Positions 20,006 to 30,103 of a stretch of DNA of 64,000 bases are shown one piece after another; positions within the stretch are counted from its first letter, which is position 1, and every line of letters begins with the position of its first letter. The stretch comes from Lelliottia nimipressuralis (GTDB lineage Bacteria; Pseudomonadota; Gammaproteobacteria; Enterobacterales; Enterobacteriaceae), in NCBI RefSeq assembly GCF_004115925.1, contig NZ_SDDX01000001.1, forward strand, positions 310,001 through 374,000. The letters are read 5' to 3'. The notes under the pieces were generated by a model. The model had not been told where the DNA came from. It did no database searches and saw only the letters and a program-made list of their open reading frames with translations. Made by a program: the position numbers and the translations under genes.

Positions 20006-22042
20006 CTAGCTCACTAACACCTTCACCAGCGGGCTACCGTCGCGAATAAACACCGGAATCGTCTCCAGCGCCGCGTCGACCGTCACGCGTTCGCCGCCGC
20101 GATATCGCTCACCGTTTAAAGCGATCCAGTGATTTCCAGCGGGAAGCCAGACGTCACGCTGGCGCTGCCCGGCGTGCATCACGGGGGCTACCAGCAGATC
20201 TTCACCGAACAGATACTGATCTTCCGTCTCCCAGCTCTGTTTTTCCTGCGGATAGTGCCAGAACAGGGGGCGCATCAGCGGGTCGCCGTGCTGATGGGCA
20301 TTCTCATACAGAGCATCAATGTACGGGCGCAGTTTTTCACGCACTGACAGCCAGTGCTGCATGATAGCGAAGTTCGCTTCGCCGTAGCTCCACAGCTCGT
20401 TGGGCGAGCCGCTGTTGCACAGAGGAATGCCGTCGCGATAGCGCTCTGGCGGCTGGATTTGCGGCTCACGATAGCCGTGCATGCGCAGTACCGGACAGAA
20501 GACCGCCCACTGGAACCAGCGAATCAGCAGCTCGTGGAATGCCGGATCGTTGACGTTTCCGCCCTGGAATCCACCGATGTCCGTGGTCCACCATGGAATG
20601 CCCGCCAGCCCCATATTCAGCCCGGCGGCCAGCTGGTTGCGAAACGCGTGGAAGGATGAATGCACATCGCCGGACCACGCCAACACGCCATAGCGCTGGC
20701 TGCCCGCCCAGGAACACCGCACCAGATTGACGATATCGCGCTCGCCGTTAGCGGTTAAGCCGTCGTAGAAGCCCTGCGCAAAATCGCGCGGATAGCGGTT
20801 GCCCACCTCCAGCACCGGGCCGGCGTGATAGCGATAATTATCAAAATCGTAGGCGCGGTACTCCGGCTCGGCTTCATCCAGCCAGAACAGTTTGATGCCC
20901 AGATCGTAGTAGTTTTTCTTAACGGTCTCCCAGACAAATTCACGCGCCTGCGGATGGGTCGCGTCGAAAAAGGTGGTGTTGCCCATAAAGTCGAGATTCA
21001 CCTGCACGCCGCGCTCGCTGCTGACCAGCCAGCCTTTGGCTTTCATCTGCGGGAACAGTGGGCTGCGCGCTTCAACGGTCGGCCAGACGGAGACCATCAG
21101 CTCGATGTCCATCTCAGTGAGTTCGTCCACCATCGCTTTGGGGTCGGGCCAGTCGACCGGGTCGAAACACCAGGTGCCCTGATTCGGCCAGTGGAAGAAA
21201 TCAATCACCATCACAGCGAGCGGCAGGTTGCGACGGCGATATTCGCGCGCCACTTCCAGCACCTCCTGCTGGGTGCGGTAGCGCAATTTGCACTGCCACA
21301 GGCCGCTGATAAAGGCCGGGGCAGGCGGCGGAGTGCCGGTGGCGGTGACATACTGGCGGGTGATCTCCGCAATGCTGTCGCCTGCGGTGATCCAGTAGTC
21401 CATCTCCCCGGTGACGCGGGCGCGCCATTCGGTCTGGTTTTTGGCAAAGCTGACCTCCCCAATCGCCGGATTATTCCACAGCACGCCGTAGCCCAGATTC
21501 GACTGCATAAAAGGCACGCTGGCCTGAGAGTTGCGCTGGGCCAGTTCGAGGGTACAGCCTTTGAGATCCAGCCAGGGCTGCTGATACTGACCCATACCGT
21601 AAATCCGCTCCTCAGGGCGTGATTCAAAGCGCACGGTGAGCTGATACTTGCCGCCCGCCAGCGGTTTGAATTCGCGTCCGTCGAGTTTCAGGGCGCTGAC
21701 GTATTTATCCTGGCTCTTTTCGCTGGCACCAATCCCCACCGTTGAGCGTTGACGCCACATCTCCTCCAGCAGCAGCTCACCGCGCTGGTTATAGAATGCC
21801 AACTGGCCTTTCAGATTCAGGGTGGCGGTGATGTTGCCGTTGCGCAGCGTCAGGCTTTCGTTTTCCGCGGTGATCTCCGCGGTGCAAGGAGCAGCTGGCA
21901 GGAGAGCCTGTAACGCTTCGCTGAAGTCCGGTGAGCAGGTGGCTCTCACGCGCAGGCTGTTTTTACCCCACGGTTCGATGCGCAGGATCTGCCGCTCAAA
22001 GCGCCACTCGATACTATTGGTATGTTGAATGAGTTCACTCAT
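20006..22042 (-). CDS. Glycoside hydrolase family 31 alpha-glycosidase
   Basis: 678-residue cytoplasmic enzyme (no signal peptide). The (beta/alpha)8 catalytic domain carries the GH31 signature KLFWLDEAEPEYR with nucleophile Asp389, and the acid/base Asp459 in AWSGDVHSSF. An N-terminal beta-sandwich (about 1-230) and C-terminal beta domains complete the fold. It is about 95 residues shorter than the E. coli alpha-xylosidase YicI and clearly distinct, so the linkage (alpha-xyloside, alpha-glucoside or other) cannot be told. It follows the GPH symporter gene by 15 bases, so the pair should import and cleave one oligosaccharide or glycoside. Confidence 0.9.
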   Translation of the reverse strand: MSELIQHTNSIEWRFERQILRIEPWGKNSLRVRATCSPDFSEALQALLPAAPCTAEITAENESLTLRNGNITATLNLKGQLAFYNQRGELLLEEMWRQRSTVGIGASEKSQDKYVSALKLDGREFKPLAGGKYQLTVRFESRPEERIYGMGQYQQPWLDLKGCTLELAQRNSQASVPFMQSNLGYGVLWNNPAIGEVSFAKNQTEWRARVTGEMDYWITAGDSIAEITRQYVTATGTPPPAPAFISGLWQCKLRYRTQQEVLEVAREYRRRNLPLAVMVIDFFHWPNQGTWCFDPVDWPDPKAMVDELTEMDIELMVSVWPTVEARSPLFPQMKAKGWLVSSERGVQVNLDFMGNTTFFDATHPQAREFVWETVKKNYYDLGIKLFWLDEAEPEYRAYDFDNYRYHAGPVLEVGNRYPRDFAQGFYDGLTANGERDIVNLVRCSWAGSQRYGVLAWSGDVHSSFHAFRNQLAAGLNMGLAGIPWWTTDIGGFQGGNVNDPAFHELLIRWFQWAVFCPVLRMHGYREPQIQPPERYRDGIPLCNSGSPNELWSYGEANFAIMQHWLSVREKLRPYIDALYENAHQHGDPLMRPLFWHYPQEKQSWETEDQYLFGEDLLVAPVMHAGQRQRDVWLPAGNHWIALNGERYRGGERVTVDAALETIPVFIRDGSPLVKVLVS

Positions 22043-22057
22043 GGTTAATGCGTCCTT

Positions 22058-23392
22058 TTACGAAAGACTGTGTTTGGCAAGGTTGATGGATTGCATGGTG
22101 CGGTCGTCGAGCTTATACCAGCGCAGGGTGGCAAATGCGCACAGGGAGAGAATGCCCGGCACCACGGTAAAGAGGGCGATGATGCAGTACATGGCGGTGG
22201 AGGTTTGCTCCGGCGCGTTAGCCACATAGCCGCTGAAGCCCAGCGTCCAGCCGACGATGGCACCGCTGATGGCCATTCCCAGTTTGAGCACAGCGAGGAA
22301 GGTCGAGAAGATCACGCCGTCCATGCGTTTGCCCTGTTTCCATTCGCCGTAATCGGCGACGTCAGCCATCATCACCCACATTAAGGTGGTGGTGGCCTGA
22401 TAAAGGGTGGAGATAATGAAGGTGAGGGGCACCAGTACGACGACCATTTTCGGCGCGAAGAACAGGGCGATACTCAGCACGCCCGCCAGCACCGCGCAGT
22501 AGCCAAACATCTGTACTTTGCTGTAGTTGCGCGTCAGGCGTTTTGCCAGCGCGCTGCCCGCCGCTTTACCGAGAATATGCGCGCCGAGCATCCACATAAA
22601 ATAGCTGGCGCTGCCGAGATAATAGGTGACGAAATACATCATCGCCCCTAGACGAATAACCCCAAAACCAATATTGGTTAATACCAGAACGGCAACCACG
22701 CGCCACTGATCGTTACGCAATAAATCGCGTAATTCAGCCAGATAATTATTGTGCGTCGCAGGCGCGTTAATACGCTCGCGGGTATTAGCAAAACAGATCC
22801 AGAACATAATGACCGCAATCGTCGCCATTATTGCCATCGCCCAGCGATAGCCGAGTAATTTATCGTCGCCGCCGAGAAATTCGGCCAGGGGCATCATAAA
22901 GAAGGTGGATAACGCACCGCCGAGGGTGGCGAGGAAAAAGCGATACGATTGCAGGGAAATACGCGCTTCGTTGTCCGGGGTAATCACCGCGCCCATTGAG
23001 CAATAGGGGATATTAATGGCGGTATACATCAGCATCATCACCGTGTAGCTGATGGTGGCAAAAATCATTTTGCCGTGCAGATCCAGCGACTCCGGGACGG
23101 CATAAGTGAGCAGACAGCTGGCACCAAACGGCAGGGCCAGCCACAGCATCCACGGGCGGAATTTACCCCAGCGGGTGCGGGTGCGATCGGCAATATAGCC
23201 CATCGCCGGATCGATAATCGCATCTGCCGTTCTTGCCAGCAGAAACATGGTTCCGACAAAGGCGGCGGGCAGACCGACGACGTCCGTATAATAAAAGGTC
23301 AGAAAGATAATAACGTTATCCAGCCCAATATGGCTCGCCATATCACCTAACCCATAACTGATTTTCTCTTTACGGGAAATTGTATTGCTCAT
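22058..23392 (-). CDS. GPH-family sugar:cation symporter
   Basis: 444-residue inner-membrane transporter of the glycoside-pentoside-hexuronide family (MelB, YicJ, XynP type) with twelve predicted membrane segments. Landmarks are the N-terminal SYGLGDMASHIGLDNVIIFL, then DAIIDPAMGYIADRTRTRWG, and the central-loop MWVMMADVADYGEWKQGKR. The start at 23392 (MSNTISRKEKISYGLGDMAS) matches family N-termini. First gene of a two-gene operon with the GH31 enzyme. The uptake substrate is unknown. Confidence 0.9.
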   Translation of the reverse strand: MSNTISRKEKISYGLGDMASHIGLDNVIIFLTFYYTDVVGLPAAFVGTMFLLARTADAIIDPAMGYIADRTRTRWGKFRPWMLWLALPFGASCLLTYAVPESLDLHGKMIFATISYTVMMLMYTAINIPYCSMGAVITPDNEARISLQSYRFFLATLGGALSTFFMMPLAEFLGGDDKLLGYRWAMAIMATIAVIMFWICFANTRERINAPATHNNYLAELRDLLRNDQWRVVAVLVLTNIGFGVIRLGAMMYFVTYYLGSASYFMWMLGAHILGKAAGSALAKRLTRNYSKVQMFGYCAVLAGVLSIALFFAPKMVVVLVPLTFIISTLYQATTTLMWVMMADVADYGEWKQGKRMDGVIFSTFLAVLKLGMAISGAIVGWTLGFSGYVANAPEQTSTAMYCIIALFTVVPGILSLCAFATLRWYKLDDRTMQSINLAKHSLS

Positions 23393-23510
23393 GTTATTCA
23401 CCTTGCCAGTGTAAGGTTTATTTGAGGGTGTTCTTGTATGCAGTGTTAAGCAGGCAGGTGGGGTTAACAATTACGAGATTTGGCAATGGACTTATGGAAA
23501 TCCTTTTTCG

Positions 23511-23524
23511 TGATACCGGTAACA
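23511..23524. promoter_or_regulatory. LacI/GntR-type operator candidate before the symporter operon
   Basis: TGATACCGGTAACA is a near-perfect palindrome centred on CCGG, like operators of the LacI-type regulators GntR and IdnR (TGTTACCGGTAACA). It lies 119 bases upstream of the symporter start, in the 286-base gap shared with yoaI. No regulator gene is next to it. A TGTGA half-site for CRP follows at 23531. Confidence 0.4.
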
Positions 23525-23678
23525 AATTATTGTGATGTGGGTTGTATTTATCGCGAAGGGATTATTTTCACCAGAATCGTTTCAGCTTAATCGTATTCAT
23601 CGGGCTGACCTGAATCTGTCATATCATTGTCATCTGTGGGGATTAAAAAGGGACAAACGTAGCAAAAGGGGAATCAAC

Positions 23679-23783
23679 ATGAACGATCACATGTTTGTTG
23701 AAACGCTGATTATCTCGTCGTCGTTTTTTACCATTGCGATAATACTGGTGGCCTCAGTGATGTTTCTGGAAAAACGCGGCTGA
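23679..23783 (+). CDS. yoaI: YoaI small membrane protein (34 residues)
   Basis: Single-pass inner-membrane miniprotein beginning [19 protein letters not shown] and ending FLEKRG, the counterpart of E. coli YoaI in the same place beside yeaK. The hydrophobic helix covers about residues 8-28 and basic residues follow. A GGGG ribosome site precedes the ATG by 7 bases. An in-frame ATG far upstream is not credible. Its function in this organism is not known. Confidence 0.85.
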   Translation: MNDHMFVETLIISSSFFTIAIILVASVMFLEKRG

Positions 23784-23804
23784 CAGAACTGCCAGCCGGG
23801 AAAC

Positions 23805-24305
23805 TCAGGCGCGACGAAACGCCACCAGCTCAGGCTGGGCGATGCGCAGGTAGTCATGGGTATTCATAATGACCGATTTTTCCAGCAGACCGGCGTTAAA
23901 GGCAATCTCATCGTAACGCTCGAACAGCAAGGGATCGGCAACCAGCGTCAGGTCCGGATGAAAGCTGAACGGGGGAATTGCCCCGAAGACGCAGGCGGTT
24001 AAAACGTCCACTTCTGCCGGGCTTGCAAGCGAAGCTTTGCTGCCGCCAAAATGGCTGGCTAATTGACTCAAATCGGCCTGCTGATCCGCCGCCAGAATCG
24101 CCAGCACATGTTTTTTCACCCCGTTACCCTTAACTTTACACACCAGCGCTTTCGCCCCCTGGCCAAGCGCCGTGCCGCGAATCTCGCTCACCGCTTCGCA
24201 TTTTCCTACCGCCGCATGTTCCACCACGCGATATTGCGCGCCCTGGTCAGATAACAGTGCGATCAGCTGCTGGTGGGTGGCAGTACCTTTTATCTCGTCT
24301 GACAT
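23805..24305 (-). CDS. yeaK: YeaK mischarged aminoacyl-tRNA deacylase
   Basis: 166-residue protein of the YbaK/ProX trans-editing family. E. coli YeaK hydrolyses Ser- and related mis-acylated tRNAs, protecting translation accuracy. The editing-domain features are VCKVKGNGVKKHVLAILAAD (about 50-70) and the G-x-IPPF loop (GAIPPFSFHP). The start MSDEIKGTATHQQ is conventional. It converges with yoaI (21 bases apart). Confidence 0.9.
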   Translation of the reverse strand: MSDEIKGTATHQQLIALLSDQGAQYRVVEHAAVGKCEAVSEIRGTALGQGAKALVCKVKGNGVKKHVLAILAADQQADLSQLASHFGGSKASLASPAEVDVLTACVFGAIPPFSFHPDLTLVADPLLFERYDEIAFNAGLLEKSVIMNTHDYLRIAQPELVAFRRA

Positions 24306-24569
24306 GATTGTTATTTCCCTCGGGTTGTTAAGTCGTGCGACTACATTAGCACAGTGTATTTTAAGAGCATTAATTTCAAGAAACCGATAATGCTCACGCG
24401 TGGGGCTATTTTTACGTCTGCTTGATATTTACGAGGGACATGATAGATACGGACATTTAACAGGCTATGCATGAGTGAGAGGGCGGATAGGACGCTTATC
24501 TCGGGAATAATGGTGTGCATTATGCCGAGGGGTAAAACCCTCGACTGTATTAATGTGAGTCAGTAAATA
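24306..24569. other. Gene-free interval between yeaK and yeaH
   Basis: No credible reading frame or RNA motif was found. In E. coli this position holds the diguanylate cyclase genes yeaI and yeaJ, of which no remnant is visible. A short inverted repeat CGAGGG / CCCTCG (24526-24543) is the only structure apart from the yeaH terminator. The yeaK promoter should lie at the left edge. Confidence 0.7.
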
Positions 24570-24599
24570 AAACAGCCAGCGTTTGGGCGCTGGCTGTTT
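24570..24599 (-). terminator. Terminator of yeaGH
   Basis: 12-bp stem AAACAGCCAGCG / CGCTGGCTGTTT with a six-base loop, two bases past the yeaH stop. T-rich ends on both strands suit an intrinsic terminator. Confidence 0.85.
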
Positions 24600-24601
24600 G
24601 T

Positions 24602-25949
<1,348 letters not shown>

Positions 25950-26003
25950 TAACGGAAGGTTGTCGTTGTCGGCCCGATGGCGAGAAGCCACCGGGCACTT
26001 TTG

Positions 26004-27938
26004 TTAAGACGATTTACGTACGCGCAAATACCATTCGCACAGCAGACGAACCTGCTTGCGGGTATAGCCTTTCTCCATCATGCGATCGACAAAATCGTCG
26101 TGCTTTTTCTGCTCGTCAGTTGAGGTTTTGGCATTAAACGAAATGACCGGCAACAGCTCTTCGGTATTCGAGAACATTTTCTTCTCAATAACCGTGCGCA
26201 GTTTTTCGTAGCTGGTCCAGTTCGGATTACGTCCGCTGTTATGCGCTCTGGCGCGCAGCACGAAGTTCACGATCTCGTTACGGAAGTCTTTCGGATTACT
26301 GATCCCGGCCGGCTTCTCAATTTTTTCCAGTTCCGCGTTCAGGGATTCACGGTCAAACAGCTGGCCGGTATCCGGGTCGCGGTATTCCTGATCCTGGATC
26401 CAGAAGTCCGCATAGGTGACATAACGGTCGAAAATGTTCTGCCCGTATTCGGAATAGGATTCAAGGTAGGCGGTCTGGATCTCTTTGCCGATAAACTCGG
26501 CGTATTTCGGAATCAGATAGCCTTTGAGGAACTCAAGATACCGTTCCGCCAGATCCTGCGGGAACTGCTCGCGCTCAATCTGCTGCTCCAGAACGTAGAA
26601 CAGATGTACCGGGTTGGCCGCCACTTCGGCGTGATCGAAGTTGAACACGCGGGAGAGGATTTTAAACGCGAAACGCGTGGACAAGCCGTTCATCCCTTCG
26701 TCGACACCGGCGTAATCGCGATACTCCTGATAGGACTTCGCTTTCGGATCGGTATCTTTCAGGCTTTCGCCATCGTAGACGCGCATCTTCGAATAGATGC
26801 TGGAGTTTTCTGGCTCTTTCAGACGCGAGAGAATCGAGAAGCGCGACAGCGTTTCCAGGGTTCCCGGCGCGCAAGGGGCATGCACCAGCTCACTGTTGTT
26901 AAGCAGTTTTTCGTAAATTTTGATCTCTTCGGAGATCCGCAGGCAATAAGGCACTTTGACGATGTACACACGGTCAAGGAACGCCTCGTTGTTTTTGTTA
27001 TTACGGAAGGTGACCCACTCTGATTCGTTCGAGTGTGCCAGAATGATCCCGTTAAACGGCAGGGCGGAAATACCTTCCGTGCCGTTGTAGTTCCCTTCCT
27101 GGGTGGCGGTCAGCAGCGGATGCAGCACCTTGATTGGCGCTTTAAACATCTCGACGAACTCCATCACACCCTGGTTGGCACGGCACAGCGCGCCGGAATA
27201 GCCATAGGCATCCGGATCGTTTTGCGCGTGGTGTTCCAGTTTACGGATATCGACCTTACCGACCAGCGCGGAGATATCCTGGTTGTTCTCATCGCCCGGC
27301 TCGGTCTTGGCAATCGCAATCTGCTGCAAAATGGACGGCCAGACTTTTACCACGCGGAATTTGGTGATGTCGCCGCCAAACTCATGCAGGCGCTTCGCCG
27401 CCCACGGCGACATGATCGTGCCGAGATAGCGGTTCGGAATGCCAAACTCTTTGTCCAGAATTTGGGCATCTTCCTGCGGATTGAACAGGCACAGCGGATG
27501 ATCGTTAACCGGGCTGCGTTCTCCGTTGGCGCTAAGAACATAGATCGGCACGCGCTGCATCAGTGATTTCAGGCGCTCTGCCAGGGACGATTTACCGCCA
27601 CCGACCGGGCCTAATAAGTAAAGGATCTGTTTCTTCTCTTCCAGACCCTGAGCCGCGTGTTTCAGGTACGAAACAATCTGCTCGATGGCGTCTTCCATGC
27701 CATAAAATTCTTCAAAAGCGGGGTATCGTGCAACCACACGATTCGAAAAGAGACGGGAGAGCCGTGGTTCGAGGGCAGTGTCGACCATGTTTGGCTCACC
27801 GATAGCCATCAATAGCCGTTCTGCCGCATTGGCATAGGCACTGCGATCTTGCTTACAGACAGCAAGAAACTCCTGCAGTGTGAACTCTTCGTCCTTGGCA
27901 GCTTCATAGCGCTGGCGATAGTGATCGAATATATTCAT
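26004..27938 (-). CDS. yeaG: YeaG serine protein kinase (PrkA family)
   Basis: 644-residue cytoplasmic kinase with an N-terminal AAA-type PrkA domain, Walker A GPVGGGKSSLAERL near residue 110, and a C-terminal kinase-like domain. The length equals E. coli YeaG, which acts with YeaH in adaptation to nitrogen starvation by influencing RpoS. It is first in the operon yeaG-yeaH. A sigma-54 promoter about 100 bases upstream explains control by nitrogen limitation. Confidence 0.96.
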   Translation of the reverse strand: MNIFDHYRQRYEAAKDEEFTLQEFLAVCKQDRSAYANAAERLLMAIGEPNMVDTALEPRLSRLFSNRVVARYPAFEEFYGMEDAIEQIVSYLKHAAQGLEEKKQILYLLGPVGGGKSSLAERLKSLMQRVPIYVLSANGERSPVNDHPLCLFNPQEDAQILDKEFGIPNRYLGTIMSPWAAKRLHEFGGDITKFRVVKVWPSILQQIAIAKTEPGDENNQDISALVGKVDIRKLEHHAQNDPDAYGYSGALCRANQGVMEFVEMFKAPIKVLHPLLTATQEGNYNGTEGISALPFNGIILAHSNESEWVTFRNNKNNEAFLDRVYIVKVPYCLRISEEIKIYEKLLNNSELVHAPCAPGTLETLSRFSILSRLKEPENSSIYSKMRVYDGESLKDTDPKAKSYQEYRDYAGVDEGMNGLSTRFAFKILSRVFNFDHAEVAANPVHLFYVLEQQIEREQFPQDLAERYLEFLKGYLIPKYAEFIGKEIQTAYLESYSEYGQNIFDRYVTYADFWIQDQEYRDPDTGQLFDRESLNAELEKIEKPAGISNPKDFRNEIVNFVLRARAHNSGRNPNWTSYEKLRTVIEKKMFSNTEELLPVISFNAKTSTDEQKKHDDFVDRMMEKGYTRKQVRLLCEWYLRVRKSS

Positions 27939-28039
27939 GGCATGCCGTCCTTTCGTTTTTTAGCACAGGAAAAGAGCCGTTCGTATGAATAGTGGAGGCT
28001 CCTGGAAGCGTCTTCACCCCCGCACCTCAGTACCAGAGC

Positions 28040-28055
28040 AGCAACCCGTGTGCCA
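28040..28055 (-). promoter_or_regulatory. Sigma-54 promoter of yeaGH
   Basis: On the minus strand TGGCACACGGGTTGCT fits the sigma-54 consensus, with GG and GC exactly 12 bases apart. Transcription would begin near 28029, leaving a leader of about 90 bases before yeaG. The rest of the 435-base gap (27939-28373) shows no gene; its right end must hold the mipA promoter. Confidence 0.8.
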
Positions 28056-28373
28056 GGTCTTGCGCTCTCAACCGCCGGGCGTACAGCAATTCATCTTCCT
28101 AAAATTAAGCGTAGATGGCATTTGCAAAACTTGCATGCCTCCAGAATCTAATTTCAATGACATATCAATAACTCATCCAAAAAATCTGCGGCGAGATTCA
28201 GGATAAAACGTCGACTTTCACTGCCTCGTCACATAAATGAAAGCCTCCCGTCATCTTAAATGATGAAAATAATCGGTTAATTAAACTCATTAGCGGGCAA
28301 AAAATTTTGGGATGTGTGGGCAGGGCGGTTACACTTCACTCGCTGATTATTTGACTACAGGAAAGAATGGATT

Positions 28374-29120
28374 GTGACCAAACTCAAACTTCTGGCATTG
28401 GGCGTACTTGTCGCCACGTCCGTTAGCACCGCTCACGCGGCCGAACAGTGGTCCGTTGGCGCAGGCGTCGGCGTTATCAACAGCCCGTATAAACAGTACG
28501 ATCGCGACGTTTATCCGGTGCCAGTGATCACTTATGAAGGCGATAACTTCTGGTTCCGCGGCCTGGGTGGTGGTTACTACCTGTGGAATGACAACACAGA
28601 TAAGCTCTCCATTATGGCGTACTACAACCCGATGCACTTCAAACCGGGTGACAGTGACAGCCGTGCGCTGCGTCAGCTCGATAAACGAAGAAGCAGCGTG
28701 ATGGCGGGGCTTTCCTATGTTCACAACACCCAGTATGGCTTCCTGCGCACTGCGCTTGCGGGCGATACGCTGGACAACAGCAACGGGTTTATCTGGGATC
28801 TGGCCTGGTTGTACCGCTACACCAACGGTGGCATCACGCTGACGCCGGGTATCGGTGTGGAGTACAGCAGCGAAAACTACAATGACTACTATTATGGGGT
28901 GTCCCATAAAGAGTCTAAACGTAGTGGCCTGAGCAGCTATGACGCGGATGATGGCTGGAACCCGTACCTGGAACTGACCGCAAGCTACAAGTTTGCCAGC
29001 GACTGGAACCTGTACGCCTCTACCCGTTACACCCGTCTTAGCGATGAAGTGAAAGACAGCCCAATGGTTGATAAATCCTGGGCCGGTCTGTTCTCTGCGG
29101 GCGTGACCTACAGCTTCTGA
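28374..29120 (+). CDS. mipA: MipA, MltA-interacting outer-membrane scaffold protein
   Basis: 248-residue outer-membrane protein of the MipA/OmpV family that in E. coli links the transglycosylase MltA to PBP1B. The signal peptide is residues 1-22 (LALGVLVATSVSTAHA), followed by a 12-strand type barrel with many aromatic residues and the terminal phenylalanine (GVTYSF) needed for BAM insertion. The start is GTG (28374) with AGGAAAG upstream; the product begins like E. coli MTKLKLLALGVL. A terminator follows. Confidence 0.95.
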   Translation: MTKLKLLALGVLVATSVSTAHAAEQWSVGAGVGVINSPYKQYDRDVYPVPVITYEGDNFWFRGLGGGYYLWNDNTDKLSIMAYYNPMHFKPGDSDSRALRQLDKRRSSVMAGLSYVHNTQYGFLRTALAGDTLDNSNGFIWDLAWLYRYTNGGITLTPGIGVEYSSENYNDYYYGVSHKESKRSGLSSYDADDGWNPYLELTASYKFASDWNLYASTRYTRLSDEVKDSPMVDKSWAGLFSAGVTYSF

Positions 29121-29153
29121 TTGTGCACTTTTACGGTGCATTCTGTGCATGAC

Positions 29154-29175
29154 AACGGGGCGCTTGCGCCCCGTT
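29154..29175 (+). terminator. Hairpin after mipA
   Basis: 9-bp stem AACGGGGCG / CGCCCCGTT with a four-base loop and a short T-rich tail (TTTGCTTT), between mipA and yeaE. Confidence 0.7.
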
Positions 29176-29210
29176 TGCTTTATGGTGGTGCGGAAAAACA
29201 GGAGAGAAAC

Positions 29211-30065
29211 ATGTCAGATAAAACCGTGACTTTTGCTGACCGTTTTACCTTGCCGGCGATGGGGCAGGGAACCTGGTATATGGGGGAAAACTCCGGTCAG
29301 CGGCAAAACGAAGTGGCTGCACTGCGAGTGGGCATCGATATGGGGCTGACGCTCATCGACACCGCCGAAATGTATGCAGATGGCCGAGCCGAGGAGGTGG
29401 TGGGCGAGGCGATCAACGGCCAGCGCGATCGCGTCTTTCTGGTCTCCAAGATCTATCCGTGGAATGCGGGCGGGAAAAAGGGGATAGCGGCCTGCGAGGC
29501 CAGCCTCCGTCGTCTCGGCACCGACTACATCGACCTTTACCTACTGCACTGGCGCGGAAACTACGGTCTGGACGAGACCGTTGAGCTGATGCAGACATTG
29601 CAACAGCAGGGCAAAATTGGCCGCTGGGGTGTGTCCAATTTCGACCATGACGATATGCAGGAGCTGTGGGGCGTCGACGGCGGTGCGGAGTGTGCCACCA
29701 ATCAGGTGCTTTATCATCTGGCCTCGCGTGGCATTGAATACGATCTGCTTCCCTGGTGTCAGCAGCAGTTGATGCCGGTGATGGCCTATTGCCCGCTGGC
29801 GCAAGCCGGACGGTTACGCTCTGGCCTGCTCAATCATCCCGCCGTGAATGACATCGCGCAACATCATCATGCCAGCGCCGCACAGGTGCTTCTGGCGTGG
29901 GTGATTAGCCATCAGGGTGTTATCGCTATTCCAAAAGCGGCGTCGATTGAACATGTGAAAGAGAATGCAGGCGCGTTGGCGTTAACGCTTTCGGCTGAAG
30001 AACTTGCGCGGCTGGATGCGGCGTTTCCGGCGCCGGGACGTAAAACAGCACTGGAGGTGGTGTAA
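29211..30065 (+). CDS. yeaE: YeaE aldo/keto reductase (methylglyoxal reductase type)
   Basis: 284-residue NADPH-dependent AKR; E. coli YeaE reduces methylglyoxal and other aldehydes. Catalytic tetrad residues are visible: Asp and Tyr in LIDTAEMYADG, Lys in VFLVSKIYPWN, and His in LYLLHWRG. The cofactor phosphate site is in IAIPKAASIEHVKENAG. The start at 29211 has AGGAGAG nine bases upstream and gives exactly the E. coli length; upstream in-frame codons run through the mipA terminator and are rejected. Confidence 0.94.
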   Translation: MSDKTVTFADRFTLPAMGQGTWYMGENSGQRQNEVAALRVGIDMGLTLIDTAEMYADGRAEEVVGEAINGQRDRVFLVSKIYPWNAGGKKGIAACEASLRRLGTDYIDLYLLHWRGNYGLDETVELMQTLQQQGKIGRWGVSNFDHDDMQELWGVDGGAECATNQVLYHLASRGIEYDLLPWCQQQLMPVMAYCPLAQAGRLRSGLLNHPAVNDIAQHHHASAAQVLLAWVISHQGVIAIPKAASIEHVKENAGALALTLSAEELARLDAAFPAPGRKTALEVV

Positions 30066-30073
30066 CGAAATTT

Positions 30074-30095
30074 CCCCTCTCTGGGCAGAGAGGGG
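30074..30095. terminator. Hairpin between the converging yeaE and yeaD
   Basis: 8-bp stem CCCCTCTC / GAGAGGGG with a six-base loop, centred between the two stops; only AAATTT flanks it. Confidence 0.6.
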
Positions 30096-30103
30096 ATACG
30101 GGA

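Noticed and set aside
20825-21622. 265-codon plus-strand frame inside the GH31 gene
   Set aside because: The minus-strand frame has an intact catalytic signature; the plus frame has no family resemblance or translation start signal.
28125-28140. Second sigma-54-like sequence upstream of yeaG (GGCATGCAAG...TTTGCA)
   Set aside because: The GG-to-GC distance is 14 bases instead of the required 12; the site at 28040-28055 fits exactly.
27985-28206. 73-codon plus-strand frame in the yeaG-mipA gap
   Set aside because: No ribosome site and unusual composition; it runs through the sigma-54 promoter of yeaG, which explains the sequence better.
28347-29150. 267-codon minus-strand frame opposite mipA
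   Set aside because: mipA is complete with signal peptide and barrel features; the opposite frame is a shadow.
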